Origin: Cupriavidus taiwanensis
GTDB lineage: Bacteria > Pseudomonadota > Gammaproteobacteria > Burkholderiales > Burkholderiaceae
Direction of reading: 5' to 3'
NCBI RefSeq assembly: GCF_900250075.1
Contig: NZ_LT977070.1
Coordinates: 1,688,503-1,752,502, forward strand
Length of the DNA: 64,000 nt
The notes below the pieces were generated by a model. The model ran no database searches. It had not been told where the DNA came from and saw only the letters and a list, made by a program, of their open reading frames with translations. Position numbers and translations under genes: made by a program. Each line of letters starts with the position of its first letter. Within the stretch, counting starts at the first letter, position 1. Shown in pieces: positions 36,265 through 44,937 of this stretch.

Positions 36265-36612
36265 ATGAAAGTGAACCGAACCCGGCACGGGCATCCGCAG
36301 CATGGTATCGCCGGCGCATGCCTTGCGCTGGCGCTGGCCGTGCTGGCGCTGTGCATGCCGGGCGGGACGGCACTGGCGCAATCGGCGGGTATGGCCAACC
36401 TGCTCAAGCGCTATCCGTCGGCGCAGGCGAGCGACCCGGGCAACAGCCAGCGCGAAGCGCGCGCCCGTGCCGAGCGCCATCGCACCGAACAGCGCGAGGC
36501 CGAGCGCCGGCGCGGCGAGGAACGCGGCGGCTCGCGGCTGTCGCCGGACGAACGCCGCCGGCTGCGCAAGAATCTCTACGACTTCGGACGCGACATCTAC
36601 CAGGGCGGCTAG
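36265..36612 (+). CDS. Small exported Arg-rich protein, unknown function
   Basis: The 115-residue protein has a signal peptide (MKVNRTRH, then a hydrophobic core ending GTALAQ) and a short, extremely Arg/Glu-rich mature region (REARARAERHRTEQREAERRRGEERGG) with a C-terminal LSPDERRRLRKNLYDFGRDIYQGG. No known family comes to mind. It is divergent from ompR/envZ. Its stop overlaps the stop region of the convergent amidohydrolase gene by four bases. Confidence 0.65.
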   Translation: MKVNRTRHGHPQHGIAGACLALALAVLALCMPGGTALAQSAGMANLLKRYPSAQASDPGNSQREARARAERHRTEQREAERRRGEERGGSRLSPDERRRLRKNLYDFGRDIYQGG

Positions 36613-37871
36613 CCGCGCGGCTGGAAGTGGCGCAGGAAATCCACGAAAACCTCCGCGGCCAGCTGCGCATCTTCGGCGGTGATGGTCTCCAGCGGGTTGT
36701 GGCTGATGCCGCCGTTGCCGCAGCGCACGAACAACATCGCCACGTCGGTGACCCGCTGCATCATCATGGCGTCATGGCCGGCCCCTGACGGCAGCTCGAA
36801 CGCCTGCAGCCCGCGCTTTTTCAGCACCGCCCCGAACTGATCCATCAGCCAGCGCGCGCACGGCGCGTTGTTGACCGGCGGCACGCGCTCCACCTGCGCG
36901 CTCAGGCCGCGGCGTTCGGCAATCTGCGCGATGCCGGCGACGATGTCGGCGATGGCGGCCTCGCGGATGGCATCCTCGCCGGCGCGAATATCCATCGAGA
37001 AGGTGCAGGCCGCGGGGATGACATTGCTCGAGCCGTTCGGCACCTGCAACTGGCCCACGGTGCCGACCAGCGTCGGCGCCGCCGCGCAGCGCTGCTCCAC
37101 CAGCAGGATCATTTCGGCCGCGCCCGCCGCGGCGTCCCGGCGCATGCCCATCGGCGTGGTGCCGGCATGGCTGGCCAGGCCTTCGACGCGCACCGAGAAA
37201 CGGCTGCTGCCGGCAATCTGCGTGACCACGCCCAGCGGCAGCTCATGGTGCAGCAGCACCGGACCCTGTTCGATATGCACTTCGACAAAGCCCAGCAGCG
37301 ACGCCGGATCGAGCGCCGCGTCGCGCAGCGCCTGCAGCTCGCCGGCGCCGGGCAGGCCGGATGCGGCCAGCGCCTCGCGCAGGGTTACGCCGTCGGCGTC
37401 CTGGCGTTCGAGCAGCGCGGCGTCGAAGCGGCCGGCCAGCACGCTGCTGGCCAGGAAGCTGGTCTTGAAGCGCAGTCCTTCTTCCTCGGCGAAGGCCACC
37501 ACGTCGACGTGATAGGGCAGGCGGACGCCGGCCCGGTTGAGCGCGCCGAGCACGGCGATCGGCAGCAGGATGCCAAGCCGGCCGTCATAGCGCCCGCCAT
37601 TGCGCACGGTGTCGAAATGCGAGCCGGTCAGCAGCACGCGCGCGTCACGCACTGCGGGATCGGCGGCATAGCGGCCGATGACATTGCCGATGGCATCGAT
37701 GCGCACCTGCATGCCGGCGGCTTCCATCCACTGCGCCAGCAGGGCCTGCGCAGAGCGGTGGGCGGGCGTCAGGTAGGCGCAGGTCAGGCCGCCCTCCATG
37801 TCGGAGAAACGGGCGAGTTCGTCGGCATGGGCGAGGATGGTGTCGCCGAGGGCGGCGGAGGTCTGCGTCAT
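36609..37871 (-). CDS. allC: Allantoate amidohydrolase/N-carbamoyl amino-acid hydrolase family (M20)
   Basis: This is a 420-residue binuclear-metal amidohydrolase of the AllC/HyuC group. Its motifs are TGSHFDTVRNGGRYDGRLG (first metal ligands), VVAFAEEEGLRFKTSFLASSVLAG (acidic base), FVEVHIEQGPVL and GAGHDAMMM near the C-terminus. These are shared by allantoate amidohydrolases, ureidoglycolate hydrolases and L-carbamoylases, so the exact substrate is open. No other purine-catabolism gene is nearby. It is on the same strand as hpnD, starting 51 bases after the hpnD stop. Confidence 0.8.
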   Translation of the reverse strand: MTQTSAALGDTILAHADELARFSDMEGGLTCAYLTPAHRSAQALLAQWMEAAGMQVRIDAIGNVIGRYAADPAVRDARVLLTGSHFDTVRNGGRYDGRLGILLPIAVLGALNRAGVRLPYHVDVVAFAEEEGLRFKTSFLASSVLAGRFDAALLERQDADGVTLREALAASGLPGAGELQALRDAALDPASLLGFVEVHIEQGPVLLHHELPLGVVTQIAGSSRFSVRVEGLASHAGTTPMGMRRDAAAGAAEMILLVEQRCAAAPTLVGTVGQLQVPNGSSNVIPAACTFSMDIRAGEDAIREAAIADIVAGIAQIAERRGLSAQVERVPPVNNAPCARWLMDQFGAVLKKRGLQAFELPSGAGHDAMMMQRVTDVAMLFVRCGNGGISHNPLETITAEDAQLAAEVFVDFLRHFQPRG

Positions 37872-37921
37872 GGCGGTACGGCTTGGAACAGGTGGTCGGA
37901 AAAGGCGGCGTAGTCCGCGCG

Positions 37922-38758
37922 CTAGCTGTTGCGCACCCAGGTCTTCCAGGCGATCCACAGCTTGCGCAGCGGCGTCAGCGCGATGCGCTGGTTCAGCACC
38001 TGGAACTGGCTGGCTTCGAGTTCGTCGAGCAGCGCGTGGTAGATCGCCCCCATCAGCAGGCCGGCGCGCTGGGCGCGACGGTCCTGCCGCGGCAGCAGCG
38101 CGAGCGCCTCATGGTACAGCGCGCGGGCCCGGCCGGCGTGGTACTGCATCAGCGCGACAAAGCGCCCGGAATGCTCGCCCTTCAGGATCTCGGAAGCCGG
38201 CACCTGGAACTGCTGCAAGGTATTGACCGGCAGGTAGATGCGCCCGCGCCGGGCGTCCTCGCCGACATCGCGCAGGATATTGACCAGCTGCAGCGACTGG
38301 CCCAGCTTTTCGGCAAAGACCAGCGTCTGCGGATCGGTGTAGCCGAACAGGCGCGCGCTCAGCGTGCCGACCACGCCGGCCACGCAGTGGCAGTAGCGCG
38401 CCAGGCCGGCCTCGTCCAGGTAGCGGGTCTGGGTCAGGTCCATTTCCATGCCCTCCAGCACCTCGGCCATCTCGGCCTGGCTCAGGCCGGCGCTGGCGAC
38501 ATGCGGCTGCAGGGCCTGGGTAGTGGGGTGGGTCGGCGCGCCGTCGAACAGGCGGCGCAGCTCGGCACGCCACCAGTCGAGCTGCTGGTGCGCCAGGCCG
38601 GCGTCATGGGTGTCGTCGACCACGTCGTCGACTTCGCGGCACCACGCGTACAGCGCGGTGATCGCGCGGCGGCGCTCGGCCGGCAGGAACAGGAAGCTGT
38701 AATAGAAGCTCGAGCCGCTCTGGGCGACTTTCTCTTGGCAATACTGATCGGGCGTCAC
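37922..38758 (-). CDS. hpnD: Squalene/phytoene synthase family, presqualene diphosphate synthase HpnD
   Basis: HpnD condenses two farnesyl diphosphates to presqualene diphosphate, feeding hopanoid or carotenoid synthesis. The 278-residue protein has the two Asp-rich motifs of the family: DDVVDD at residues 44-49 and RDVGEDARRGRIYLP. A YAWCREVD motif and a C-terminal RALYHEALALLP helix agree. HpnC and HpnE are not nearby, so the rest of the pathway must be encoded elsewhere. Confidence 0.88.
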   Translation of the reverse strand: MTPDQYCQEKVAQSGSSFYYSFLFLPAERRRAITALYAWCREVDDVVDDTHDAGLAHQQLDWWRAELRRLFDGAPTHPTTQALQPHVASAGLSQAEMAEVLEGMEMDLTQTRYLDEAGLARYCHCVAGVVGTLSARLFGYTDPQTLVFAEKLGQSLQLVNILRDVGEDARRGRIYLPVNTLQQFQVPASEILKGEHSGRFVALMQYHAGRARALYHEALALLPRQDRRAQRAGLLMGAIYHALLDELEASQFQVLNQRIALTPLRKLWIAWKTWVRNS

Positions 38759-39171
38759 GCCGGTCTCGGGTCGAAGAAGTGGGCAAACCGCTGGGGAACC
38801 GCTGGGGAACCGCGCCGGATAAGCGGGGTGCCAGGCCGATGGGGGCAGCCGCGTCGCGGTGCGCCGCCGGCGCGCCGGATTGTAGCATCGCGGCCGGGCT
38901 GGACCGCGTGCGTCCGGCGCGGTTCGCCGCCCTGTAGCGCCGCTTGAAGCTTCATTCCAGGCGTTTCGTCGCCTGCCGTTTGACGCACCCCGGGGCGGTC
39001 GTTATATTACTGACCGGCAAGTTATTTAGTGCCCGTGCCGGCGTCCGGACACCCGCCGGCTGCCCGCCGGCCCCGTCAGGCTGCCACCTCGGCCCGCTCG
39101 ATCAGGCGGCGTGATCCATCGTGGAGCGCGGCCCGCCCAGCAGTTGACCCATTCCGACTCGTTGCCTACCG
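38759..39171. other. Divergent intergenic region hpnD / RND efflux (413 bp)
   Basis: No coding sequence is visible. A good sigma-70 promoter (38980-39008) points to the efflux genes and leaves a leader of about 155 bases. An AT-rich patch just after it (GTTATTTAGT, 39021-39030) could bind a repressor, but no regulator gene is adjacent. Confidence 0.55.
38980..39008 (+). promoter_or_regulatory. Sigma-70 promoter of the RND efflux operon
   Basis: TTGACG (38980-38985), 17 bases and TATATT (39003-39008) are close to consensus with ideal spacing. Confidence 0.7.
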
Positions 39172-40374
39172 ATGCCAGTGCTTTGCCAAGTGCCGGAAGT
39201 TGCGGCTCCAGATTCCTCTGCCACCTCCGTCGTCACCACGCCGCGGCGACAGGCCAGGCGCCCCGGCCCGGCCGTGGCGGCGCTGTCGCTGGCCGGCGCG
39301 CTGGTCCTGGCCGGCTGCGGCAAGGCGCCCGAGCCCGCACCGGAGATCCGCCCCGTGCGCATGATGCAGCTCAGTCCGCACAGTGGCAAGACCGCCTTCG
39401 AATTTTCCGGTGACGTGCGCCCGCGCGTGGAGTCGCGGCTTGGCTTTCGCGTCGGCGGCAAGATCGCGGCGCGGCTGGTGGACGTCGGCGCCGTGGTCAG
39501 CAAGGGGCAGCCGCTGGCCCGGCTCGATCCCGCCGACCTGTCGCTGGCCGAAGCCGGCTCGCGCGCGCAGGTCGAGGCCGCCCGCACCGACCGCGACCTC
39601 GCCGCGGCCGACCTGAAGCGCTACAACGACCTGTTCGCCAAGGGCTTTATCAGCGCCGCCGAGCAGCAACGGCGCCAGGCCAGCTTCGACGCCGCCGAAG
39701 CGCGGCTGCGCCAGGCGCAGGCCGGGCTGCGCAGCCAGTCCAACCAGACCGCCTATGCCGTGCTGCATGCCGACGCCGACGGCGTGGTCACCGCCATCGA
39801 CGCCGAGGTGGGCCAGGTGGTCACCCCTGGCCAGCCGGTGGTGCGGGTGGCGCAGACCGCCGAGAAGGAAGTCGCGATCGGCCTGCCCGAGGACCAGGTC
39901 GGCCTGCTGCGCGGCCTGACCGAGGTGACCGTCCATACCTGGGCCGAGCCGCAGCGCGCGCTGCCCGGCCGCGTGCGCGAGATCGCCGCCGCGGCCGACC
40001 CGGTCACGCGCACCTACGCCACCCGCGTAAGCGTGCCCACTCCGCCCGCCGACCTCAAGCTGGGCATGACCGCGGTGGTGACCTTCGTGCGCAACGGCGC
40101 CGCGCCGGCGCTGCGCGTGCCGCTGACCGCGCTGCTGCAGGAGCAGGGCCGCGACATGGTCTGGACCTACGATGCCGCGTCGGGCACGGTCAAGCCGGTG
40201 GCCGTGACGTTGGGCGAAGCCTTTGGCAATGAGATCGAAGTGCGCCAGGGCCTGGCGCCGGGCCAGACCATCGTCACCGCGGGCGTGCATCTGCTGCGCC
40301 CGGGCCAGAAGGTGCGACCGCTGCAGACGGTCGCGCCGGCGTCGGCGGCGGCCGCCACCCCGAAGCAGGGGTGA
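39172..40374 (+). CDS. RND efflux periplasmic adaptor (membrane fusion) lipoprotein
   Basis: This 400-residue adaptor links an inner-membrane RND pump to an outer-membrane channel. It has a long basic N-terminus, then a lipoprotein signal with lipobox LAG-C (Cys49). The barrel-sandwich halves (GGKIAARLVDVGAVVSKGQPLARLD and ADADGVVTAIDAEVGQVVTPGQPVVRV) flank an alpha-helical hairpin of coiled coil. The C-terminal VPLTALLQEQGRDMVW is typical. The pump gene starts four bases downstream; no outer-membrane factor gene follows, so a TolC-like channel must be shared. Confidence 0.92.
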   Translation: MPVLCQVPEVAAPDSSATSVVTTPRRQARRPGPAVAALSLAGALVLAGCGKAPEPAPEIRPVRMMQLSPHSGKTAFEFSGDVRPRVESRLGFRVGGKIAARLVDVGAVVSKGQPLARLDPADLSLAEAGSRAQVEAARTDRDLAAADLKRYNDLFAKGFISAAEQQRRQASFDAAEARLRQAQAGLRSQSNQTAYAVLHADADGVVTAIDAEVGQVVTPGQPVVRVAQTAEKEVAIGLPEDQVGLLRGLTEVTVHTWAEPQRALPGRVREIAAAADPVTRTYATRVSVPTPPADLKLGMTAVVTFVRNGAAPALRVPLTALLQEQGRDMVWTYDAASGTVKPVAVTLGEAFGNEIEVRQGLAPGQTIVTAGVHLLRPGQKVRPLQTVAPASAAAATPKQG

Positions 40375-40378
40375 GCGG

Positions 40379-43300
40379 ATGGACCATTCCCGCTTCAACC
40401 TGTCGCGCTGGGCGCTCGAACACCAGCCGCTGACCCGTTACCTGCTGGTGGTGCTGCTGCTCGGCGGCCTGCTGGCATTCTTTCAGCTCGGCCAGGACGA
40501 GGACCCGCCGTTTACCTTCCGCGTGATGGTGGTGCAGGCCTTCTGGCCCGGCGCCACCGCCGAGCAGATCGCAATCCAGGTCACGGACAAGATCGAGCGC
40601 CAGCTGCAGGAAGTGCCCTATGCGGACAAGATCCGCAGCTTCTCCAAGCCCGGCGAGACCACGGTGATCTTCCAGCTCAAGGACACCTCGCCCGCGAAGG
40701 AGACCGCGCAGGTCTGGTACACCGTGCGCAAGAAGATCGGGGACATCCAGCAGACCCTGCCGGCCGGCGTGCGCGGGCCGTTCTTCAACGACGAGTTCGG
40801 CGACGTCTACGGCACCATCTACGCGCTCTCGGCCGATGGCTTCAATTACAAGGAGCTGCGCGAATATGCCGACCTGGTGCGCCAGGAACTGCTGCGCGTG
40901 CCGTCGGTGGCCAAGGTCTCGCTGATCGGCCTGCAGGACGAGAAGGTCTACATCGAGTTCAACCAGGCGCGCTTTGCCCAGCTGGGGCTGGACATCAACG
41001 CCATCGCCGACCAGATCTCGCAGCAGAACAACCTGACCGGCAGCGGCGTGCTGGTGACCCCGAGCGACAACCTGCAGGTGCGCCTGTCGGGTCAGTTCGC
41101 CAGCGTGGCAGACCTGGAGAACCTGGTGCTGCGCGGGCCCAACGGCATCGCCAATATCCGCCTGGGCGACATCGCCCACGTCTACCGCGGCTATGTCGAC
41201 CCCACCCAGCAGCGCCTGCGCTTCAACGGCAAGGACGTGATCGGGCTCGGTATCTCGATGCAGAAGGGCGGCGACATCATCGAGCTGGGCAAGAACCTGC
41301 GCAGCGCCTTCGAGCGGCTGCGCGGCCAGTTGCCGGTGGGCATCGAGATGGACCAGGTGCAGGACCAGCCCGAGGCGGTGCAGCGCTCGGTCGGCGAGTT
41401 CGTGCGGGTGCTGATCGAGGCAGTGGTGATCGTGCTGGCGGTGAGCTTTGTCTCGCTCGGGCTGCACACGCGGCCGCTGCGGCTCGATGTGCGCCCCGGG
41501 CTGGTGGTGGCGCTGACCATCCCGCTGGTGCTGGCGGTGACGTTCCTGTTCATGAACATCTTCGGCATCGGCCTGCACAAGATCTCGCTGGGCGCGCTGA
41601 TCGTGGCGCTGGGGTTGCTGGTCGACGACGCCATCATCGCGGTCGAGATGATGGTGCGCAAGCTGGAAGAGGGCTTCTCCAAGATGGAGGCCGCCACCTT
41701 TGCCTATACCTCGACCGCGATGCCGATGCTGACCGGCACGCTGATCACCGCGGCCGGCTTCCTGCCGGTGGGACTGGCGCGTTCGACGGTGGGCGAGTAC
41801 ACCTTCGCCATCTTCGCGGTGACGGCGCTGGCGCTGGTGCTGTCGTGGCTGGCGGCGGTCTACTTCACACCTTACCTGGGCTACCTGCTGCTCAAGACCC
41901 GCGGCCCGGGCGCGGGCGAGGCCCACGAGGTCTTCGACACGCCGTTCTACGCGCGCTTCCGCCGGCTGGTGGACTGGTGCGTCACCTGGCGCAAGCTGGT
42001 GATCGCGATCACGCTGGTGGCGTTCGCGCTGGGCATCTACGCCTTCAAGTTCGTCGAGAAGCAGTTCTTCCCGGATTCCAGCCGCCCGGAACTGATGGTG
42101 GAGCTGTGGATGCCGGAGGGCACCAGCTTCGCCCAGATGGAGACCGAAGCCAAGCGCTTCGAGCAACGGATCGGCAAGGACCGCGACGTCGCCAGCCTGA
42201 CCACTTTCGTCGGCACCGGCGCGCCGCGCTTCTACCTGCCGCTGGACCAGATCTTCCCGCAGTCCAACGTGGCGCAGGTGATCGTGATGCCGGCCAGCAC
42301 CGAAGTGCGCGACGCGCTGCGCCGCCGCGTCATCCAGCTGCTCGATGCCGAGTTCCCGTACCTGCGCGGGCGCGTCAAGCTGCTGCCCAACGGGCCGCCG
42401 GTGGCCTATCCGGTGCAGTTCCGCGTGATCGGCCCGGACGCCGCCGCCGTGCGCCGGCTGGCTGACCAGGTCAAGGCCGAGATGCGCGCCAACCCCAACA
42501 CCGTCGGCGTCAACGACAACTGGAACGAGAACGTCAAGATGCTGCGCCTGGAGATCGACCAGGACAAGGCGCGCGCGCTGGGCGTTACCACCCAGGCCAT
42601 CGCCCGCGTCACGCAGACGGTGCTGAGCGGCGTGCCGGTGGGGCAATACCGCGACGGCGACAAGCTGATCGACATCCTGATGCGCACGCCGCGCAACGAG
42701 CGCGACGCAATCTCGGACCTGAACAACATGCTGGTGCCGACCAACACCGGCCGCGTGGTGCCGCTGACCCAGGTAGCACGCGTGACGCTGCGCGCCGAGC
42801 CCGGCGTGGTCTGGCGCGAAAACCGCGACTTCGGCGTGACCGTGCAGGCCGACGTGGTCGACGGCATCCAGGGCCCGACCGTCACCGCGCAGGTCAACCC
42901 GAAGCTGGACGCGCTGCGCGCGCAGCTGCCGCCGGGCTACCGCATCACCGTGGCGGGGGCGGAAGAAGAGAGCGGCAAGGCCGGGGCCTCGATCGCGGCG
43001 CAGCTGCCGTTGTGCATCTTCATCATCTTCACGCTGCTGATGCTGCAGCTCCACAGCTTCTCGCGCGCGGCGATGGTGTTCCTGACCGGCCCGCTCGGGC
43101 TGATCGGCGCCGCGGCCACGCTATTGCTGCTGCGGGCGCCGATGGGCTTCGTGGCGCAGCTGGGCATCACCGCGCTGCTTGGCATGATCATCCGAAACTC
43201 GGTGATTCTGGTCGATCAGATCGAGCAGGACATCCGCGCCGGCGTGCCGCAATGGACTGCGATCGTCGAAGCCGCAGTGCGCCGCTTCCGCCCGATCATC

Positions 43301-43492
43301 CTGACGGCGGCCGCAGCCGTGCTGGCGATGATCCCGCTGTCGCGGTCGATGTTCTGGGGGCCGATGGCGGTGGCCATCATGGGCGGGCTGATCATCGCCA
43401 CGGTGCTGACGCTGCTGTTTCTGCCGGCGCTGTACGCGGCCTGGTTCCGCGTGCGGCGGCCCGAAGACGGACCGGGCGCCGTGGCCGTGTGA
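40379..43492 (+). CDS. RND efflux permease (AcrB/HAE family)
   Basis: This 1037-residue proton-driven exporter has 12 transmembrane helices and two large periplasmic loops. TM4 carries the proton-relay aspartates (LGLLVDDAIIAVEMMVRKLEEGFS), and the C-terminal half ends with the usual ILTAAAAVLAMIPLSRSMFWGPMAVAIMGG block. The substrate (drug, solvent, metal or metabolite) cannot be read from the sequence. The relatively divergent loops suggest the less studied group rather than AcrB/MexB proper. It forms an operon with the adaptor. Confidence 0.93.
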   Translation: MDHSRFNLSRWALEHQPLTRYLLVVLLLGGLLAFFQLGQDEDPPFTFRVMVVQAFWPGATAEQIAIQVTDKIERQLQEVPYADKIRSFSKPGETTVIFQLKDTSPAKETAQVWYTVRKKIGDIQQTLPAGVRGPFFNDEFGDVYGTIYALSADGFNYKELREYADLVRQELLRVPSVAKVSLIGLQDEKVYIEFNQARFAQLGLDINAIADQISQQNNLTGSGVLVTPSDNLQVRLSGQFASVADLENLVLRGPNGIANIRLGDIAHVYRGYVDPTQQRLRFNGKDVIGLGISMQKGGDIIELGKNLRSAFERLRGQLPVGIEMDQVQDQPEAVQRSVGEFVRVLIEAVVIVLAVSFVSLGLHTRPLRLDVRPGLVVALTIPLVLAVTFLFMNIFGIGLHKISLGALIVALGLLVDDAIIAVEMMVRKLEEGFSKMEAATFAYTSTAMPMLTGTLITAAGFLPVGLARSTVGEYTFAIFAVTALALVLSWLAAVYFTPYLGYLLLKTRGPGAGEAHEVFDTPFYARFRRLVDWCVTWRKLVIAITLVAFALGIYAFKFVEKQFFPDSSRPELMVELWMPEGTSFAQMETEAKRFEQRIGKDRDVASLTTFVGTGAPRFYLPLDQIFPQSNVAQVIVMPASTEVRDALRRRVIQLLDAEFPYLRGRVKLLPNGPPVAYPVQFRVIGPDAAAVRRLADQVKAEMRANPNTVGVNDNWNENVKMLRLEIDQDKARALGVTTQAIARVTQTVLSGVPVGQYRDGDKLIDILMRTPRNERDAISDLNNMLVPTNTGRVVPLTQVARVTLRAEPGVVWRENRDFGVTVQADVVDGIQGPTVTAQVNPKLDALRAQLPPGYRITVAGAEEESGKAGASIAAQLPLCIFIIFTLLMLQLHSFSRAAMVFLTGPLGLIGAAATLLLLRAPMGFVAQLGITALLGMIIRNSVILVDQIEQDIRAGVPQWTAIVEAAVRRFRPIILTAAAAVLAMIPLSRSMFWGPMAVAIMGGLIIATVLTLLFLPALYAAWFRVRRPEDGPGAVAV

Positions 43493-43534
43493 CGGCCGGC
43501 GCCAGGGTCCTGCGCTACGTCACCAGGCCTGCGC

Positions 43535-43975
43535 CTAGTTGCAGATCGTGCCGGGAACCGGCTTGCCGGAGGCGGTCAGCCCCTGGCATGCGTCGCCGCT
43601 GGCCAGGCTGGTATCCGACGCCGAGGCCGGCGACAGCTTCAGCTTGCCGGCCACGGTGCAGCAGCCGCGCGGCGGTGGCGGGTAGGGGCTGCGTTTGATA
43701 GTGGTCCCGGTTATCGTGGCTGGGGCGCTCGGGGTTACCGAAGTGGTCGGTACCGGAGTCACCTCCGCCGCCGGCGCGGCAGCCGCTGCGGCAGCGCCCG
43801 ACTTTGGCGGGCCGCCCGCTTCGGCGGACTCTTCCACTTCGGGATAGACGCATTGCCCGTGGTGGCAGATCCGCTCACCTTTGCACTGCATGTCGTACTG
43901 GCATCCGGCGGCCTGTGCGAACGATGTCCAGCCAGCGGCCATCGACGCTGCCAACAGCAAGGCAGGGAATTTCAT
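43535..43975 (-). CDS. Small exported cysteine-containing protein, unknown function
   Basis: The 146-residue protein has a clear signal peptide (MKFPALLLAASMAAGWTSFAQA). A compact N-terminal knot of four cysteines (GCQYDMQCKGERICHHGQCVYP) resembles small disulfide-rich modules. A Pro/Ala/Thr linker (about residues 45-95) follows, then a second cysteine set (PRGCCTVAGK; SGDACQGLTASGKPVPGTIC). I recognise no named family. It is on the opposite strand to the RND pump, 42 bases beyond its stop. Confidence 0.65.
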   Translation of the reverse strand: MKFPALLLAASMAAGWTSFAQAAGCQYDMQCKGERICHHGQCVYPEVEESAEAGGPPKSGAAAAAAAPAAEVTPVPTTSVTPSAPATITGTTIKRSPYPPPPRGCCTVAGKLKLSPASASDTSLASGDACQGLTASGKPVPGTICN

Positions 43976-44237
43976 ATGCCCTCCGCGGGGCTGAGGTGAT
44001 CATGCCGGGCACCACCTGCGCAGTGCGCACGGCGGCTCCGACATCTTCAGCATAGATCGCCGCAAGGGTCCGCGAAAGGCGCTGCCACTCAGGTGTTCTA
44101 CCACCTGCGCCAAGCGCCGCGAATCGGCGCAAACGCGCGCGTCGTCGCTTCGACACGCAGCGGTTGCCGCATGGCCGATCGAAGTCAATCGAACTCTTTT
44201 TGGGGGGAGGTTGTCAGCCCGCCACTTGACGGGCGGG

Positions 44238-44324
44238 TGGTGCGAGGGAGGGGACTCGAACCCCTACACCATTGCTGGCGTCAGGACCTAAACCTGGTGC
44301 GTCTACCAATTTCGCCACCCTCGC
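44238..44324 (-). tRNA. tRNA-Leu (anticodon UAG)
   Basis: Read on the minus strand the sequence folds as a class II tRNA. The acceptor stem is GCGAGGG/CCCTCGC with discriminator A, there is a D-loop ATTGGTAGAC, the anticodon loop TTTAGGT gives UAG (codon CUA), there is a long variable arm, and the T-loop is GTTCGAGTC. The CCA end is encoded (44240-44238). A CCCGCC/GGCGGG hairpin (44218-44237) abuts the 3' end. Confidence 0.95.
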
Positions 44325-44568
44325 GGTCCTTGCGGCGCTGCCCGGGCGGGCGGCCGCGATGCTCGTTGCCGGAGACGAAAGCAAAAAAGGCGGCTGGAAG
44401 TGCCCGCCTTTGCCGTCTTCTTGCCGGATCTGCCGCAGGCAGCCCGCAGTGCAACGAGGTTGCGGATTGTAGCGCAAGGCGCGGGGGGAATCCAGCCCCG
44501 TGGCGACTGCGCGCCCCGGCGGGCCCGTGCGGCTATATTGTCGGCTTTCCAGACCTTGGTCCCCGCCC

Positions 44569-44937
44569 ATGATTGCCGTTCCGACCCTGACCCCGCTGCG
44601 CTGGCGCCTGCTGTTCTGGGCCTGCGCCGCCGCCGTGCTGGCGCTGTCGCTGATGCCGCCGACGCAGCCGCTGCCGACCACCGGCTGGGACAAGGCCAAC
44701 CACGCGCTCGGGTTTGCGCTGCTGGGCCTGCTGGGCGTGCGCGCCTACGCCGCGCGCGGCTGGCCGCTATGGCTGGGCCTGGTCGCGTATGGCGGCGTGA
44801 TCGAGCTGTTGCAAGGGCAGACCGGCTACCGCGAGGCCGACTGGCTCGACCTGCTCGCCGACACGGTCGGCGTGGCCGCGGCCATGGCGCTGGACTGGCT
44901 GGTGCGCCGGCTCAGCGCTCCTCGGCTTCGAGCGTAA
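44569..44937 (+). CDS. VanZ-like membrane protein
   Basis: The 122-residue inner-membrane protein has four hydrophobic helices and the VanZ-family pattern KANHALGFALLGLLGVRA...IELLQGQTGYREADWLDLLADTVGV, where the conserved Asp/Glu-rich TGYREADWLDLLAD is the family hallmark. VanZ in enterococci gives low-level teicoplanin resistance; the role in proteobacteria is unknown. Its last 26 bases overlap the end of the convergent rlmJ. Confidence 0.82.
   Translation: MIAVPTLTPLRWRLLFWACAAAVLALSLMPPTQPLPTTGWDKANHALGFALLGLLGVRAYAARGWPLWLGLVAYGGVIELLQGQTGYREADWLDLLADTVGVAAAMALDWLVRRLSAPRLRA

Noticed and set aside
33770..36268. An 832-codon open frame antisense to envZ/ompR
   Set aside because: It spans two certain genes and an intergenic region with no start signal or domain.
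40274..43054. A 926-codon open frame antisense to the RND pump
   Set aside because: His/Gln/Asp-rich mirror frame; the pump gene on the plus strand is unambiguous.
43804..44188. Short overlapping frames between the cysteine-containing exported protein and tRNA-Leu
   Set aside because: They overlap the real gene or the tRNA flank and show no coding signal.
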